A stretch of 6,947 nucleotides of DNA from positions 1 through 6,947 of the forward strand of contig CADCQC010000236.1 in NCBI GenBank assembly GCA_902803455.1, read 5' to 3'. Below the pieces are notes generated by a model that was not told the DNA's origin, searched no databases, and saw only the letters and a list, made by a program, of their open reading frames with translations. The number at the start of each line of letters is the position of its first letter. Position 1 is the first letter of the stretch. Of the stretch, positions 6,173 to 6,947 are shown piece by piece. Origin of the DNA: an uncultured Prevotellaceae bacterium (lineage in GTDB: Bacteria; Bacteroidota; Bacteroidia; Bacteroidales; Bacteroidaceae). The translations under genes and the position numbers were made by a program.

Positions 6173-6180
6173 CAAATTTA
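6173..6180 (-). promoter_or_regulatory. Possible -7 element of the esterase gene
   Basis: TAAATTTG on the - strand (6180-6173) matches the TAnnTTTG -7 consensus. No TTTG occurs 19-21 nt upstream, where the sequence is A-rich, so half of the promoter is missing. A start near 6167 would leave a leader of about 26 nt. The box overlaps the palindrome ATTTGCAAAT (6168-6177). Confidence 0.4.
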
Positions 6181-6236
6181 GTAGATTGCAGTGACAACTT
6201 TTTTTCCGTATGTATCCAATACTTTTTGAATTCTTT

Positions 6237-6256
6237 TACGACAAAAAGAGGTCGTA
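6237..6256 (-). terminator. Weak stem-loop after the SPOR-protein gene
   Basis: Directly after the stop codon the - strand reads TACGAC, an 8-nt pyrimidine-rich loop, then GTCGTA: a perfect 6-bp stem (6256-6251 with 6242-6237). The following sequence is AAAAGAATT, with no U-tract, so it would be a weak terminator or an RNA-stabilising hairpin. Confidence 0.3.
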
Positions 6257-6947
6257 TTATTTGTTGTTTTTCACATAGTTTCGATATTCCTTCATGGCTT
6301 GTGCCATATTGATTTTCAATCCATCACGGAAAGCGATGATGAAAGCCTGAGGGAATTTCGCAGAGAGTGTTTTTCTGAGTTGGCTGATTTCATTAAAGTC
6401 AGGTGTCGCCCCCACGGTATACTTGACCATTCCATTTTCTGTATACATCTCGATGCCCTCGACCCCATGGAACACATCGCTGTTGGTAGGAATCTCCTGT
6501 GACATTGCAGCGATCTGTACTTTGAAAATCGGTCTTCCGCCAGGCTCTAAATTCTCGGGTGCAACAGGTTGTTCCTGCTGTGCGACAGGATTAGCAGGAG
6601 GAGCGGGTGTAGGTGTTGTTGGAGTAGGCTGCTCGGGTTGGGCTGGCTGCTGAGGCTGCTGAGGCTTCTCGGTCTTTTGGGGCTGGACTGGCTGCTGCTG
6701 AGCTGGCTGTTGAGGCTTTTGGGATTGGGCTGGCTGCTGCTGAACTGGCTGCTGAGATTTTTGGGGCTGAGCAGGTTGTTGCGGCTGAGGCTGCTCGGTC
6801 TTTTGGGGTTGGACAGGCTGTTGCTGGGCAGGCTGCTGTTGCTGAGACTGCTGCGGCTTTTGAGGCTGGACAGGCTGCTGAGATTTGGGGGGTTGGGCTG
6901 GCTGTTGCTGAGCAGGCTGCTGTTGAGGCTGGGCAGGCTGCTGCGGC
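6257..6947 (-). CDS. SPOR-domain protein with Pro/Gln-rich linker, probable N-acetylmuramoyl-L-alanine amidase, C-terminal part
   Basis: The frame is open to the right window edge (last full codon 6946-6944) and shows 229 residues; the start lies outside. Two parts are visible. About 127 residues are almost only Pro, Gln, Ala, Val, Lys, Thr and Ser, in repeats such as QQPVQPQKTE. After GGRPIFKVQIAAM comes a SPOR-like domain of about 90 residues (VEGIEMYTENGMVKYTVGAT, LRKTLSAKFPQAFIIAFRDG) that ends in EYRNYVKNNK. SPOR domains bind septal glycan strands lacking stem peptides. This C-terminus matches what I know of Bacteroidetes cell-wall amidases, which carry an Amidase_3 domain, a linker and a SPOR-like tail, and often neighbour an MCE gene. 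The catalytic domain is not in the window, so the enzyme name is inferred; another SPOR protein is possible. An ATG at 6505 is internal: it cuts into the SPOR domain. Confidence 0.78.
   Translation of the reverse strand, partial: PQQPAQPQQQPAQQQPAQPPKSQQPVQPQKPQQSQQQQPAQQQPVQPQKTEQPQPQQPAQPQKSQQPVQQQPAQSQKPQQPAQQQPVQPQKTEKPQQPQQPAQPEQPTPTTPTPAPPANPVAQQEQPVAPENLEPGGRPIFKVQIAAMSQEIPTNSDVFHGVEGIEMYTENGMVKYTVGATPDFNEISQLRKTLSAKFPQAFIIAFRDGLKINMAQAMKEYRNYVKNNK
6561..6946 (-). repeat. Low-complexity Pro/Gln-coding repeat tract
   Basis: The + strand is a run of CTG, TTG, AGG and TGG triplets, encoding Gln and Pro on the - strand. Within it a unit recurs with a 126-nt (42-residue) offset: the block starting CTCGGTCTTTTGGGG at 6668 reappears at 6794, and the peptide PAQQQPVQPQKTE occurs in both copies. 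A shorter PVQPQK copy lies 57 nt further right (6857). It codes for the flexible linker of the SPOR protein. Confidence 0.8.

Noticed and set aside
6423..6653. + strand frame rich in Gly, Cys and Val
   Set aside because: It is the antisense reading of the SPOR protein and its Pro/Gln linker; the - strand frame is clearly the coding one.
6561..6946. CRISPR-like or mobile repeat array
   Set aside because: The repeats stay in one open reading frame, are degenerate and have no unique spacers; they encode a protein linker.

Overview
The window looks like a chromosomal segment from a member of Bacteroidales, probably Prevotellaceae-like. Three things point there. The DnaA closely resembles Bacteroides/Prevotella DnaA. 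There is a SPOR-domain protein and an MCE protein of the type found together in Bacteroidetes. Two promoters match the Bacteroidetes sigma-ABfr consensus exactly (TTTG, 20 nt, TAnnTTTG), one on each strand. The genus is inferred; no rRNA or other marker is present.

Left part, + strand: the C-terminal end of a TonB-dependent outer-membrane receptor (1-524) is followed 4 nt later by a PnuC-family inner-membrane vitamin transporter (529-1140). This looks like a two-membrane uptake operon. In Bacteroides such pairs can serve thiamine or nicotinamide riboside; the substrate cannot be settled here because the upstream leader lies outside the window.

Middle: the 416-nt gap between the convergent pnuC and dnaA genes is not empty. 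It holds a consensus promoter (1211-1242) followed by a strongly structured stretch: a 12-bp long-range helix and three hairpins, two with GUGA loops and the last a 14-bp terminator-like stem. I read this as an unannotated small RNA gene of about 190 nt. The dnaA terminator lies just right of it.

Right part, all on the - strand, in transcription order: the C-terminus of a SPOR-domain protein with a long Pro/Gln-rich linker (probably the N-acetylmuramoyl-L-alanine amidase), a lipoprotein type-B carboxylesterase, an MCE/MlaD-type lipid-transport protein, and dnaA. MCE has its own exact consensus promoter and a rho-independent terminator, so it is probably transcribed alone. dnaA is preceded by about 430 nt of AT-rich DNA with no gene and no recognisable DnaA-box cluster. 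The amidase, esterase and MCE protein together suggest a cell-envelope neighbourhood. No mobile element, CRISPR, tRNA or rRNA was found.
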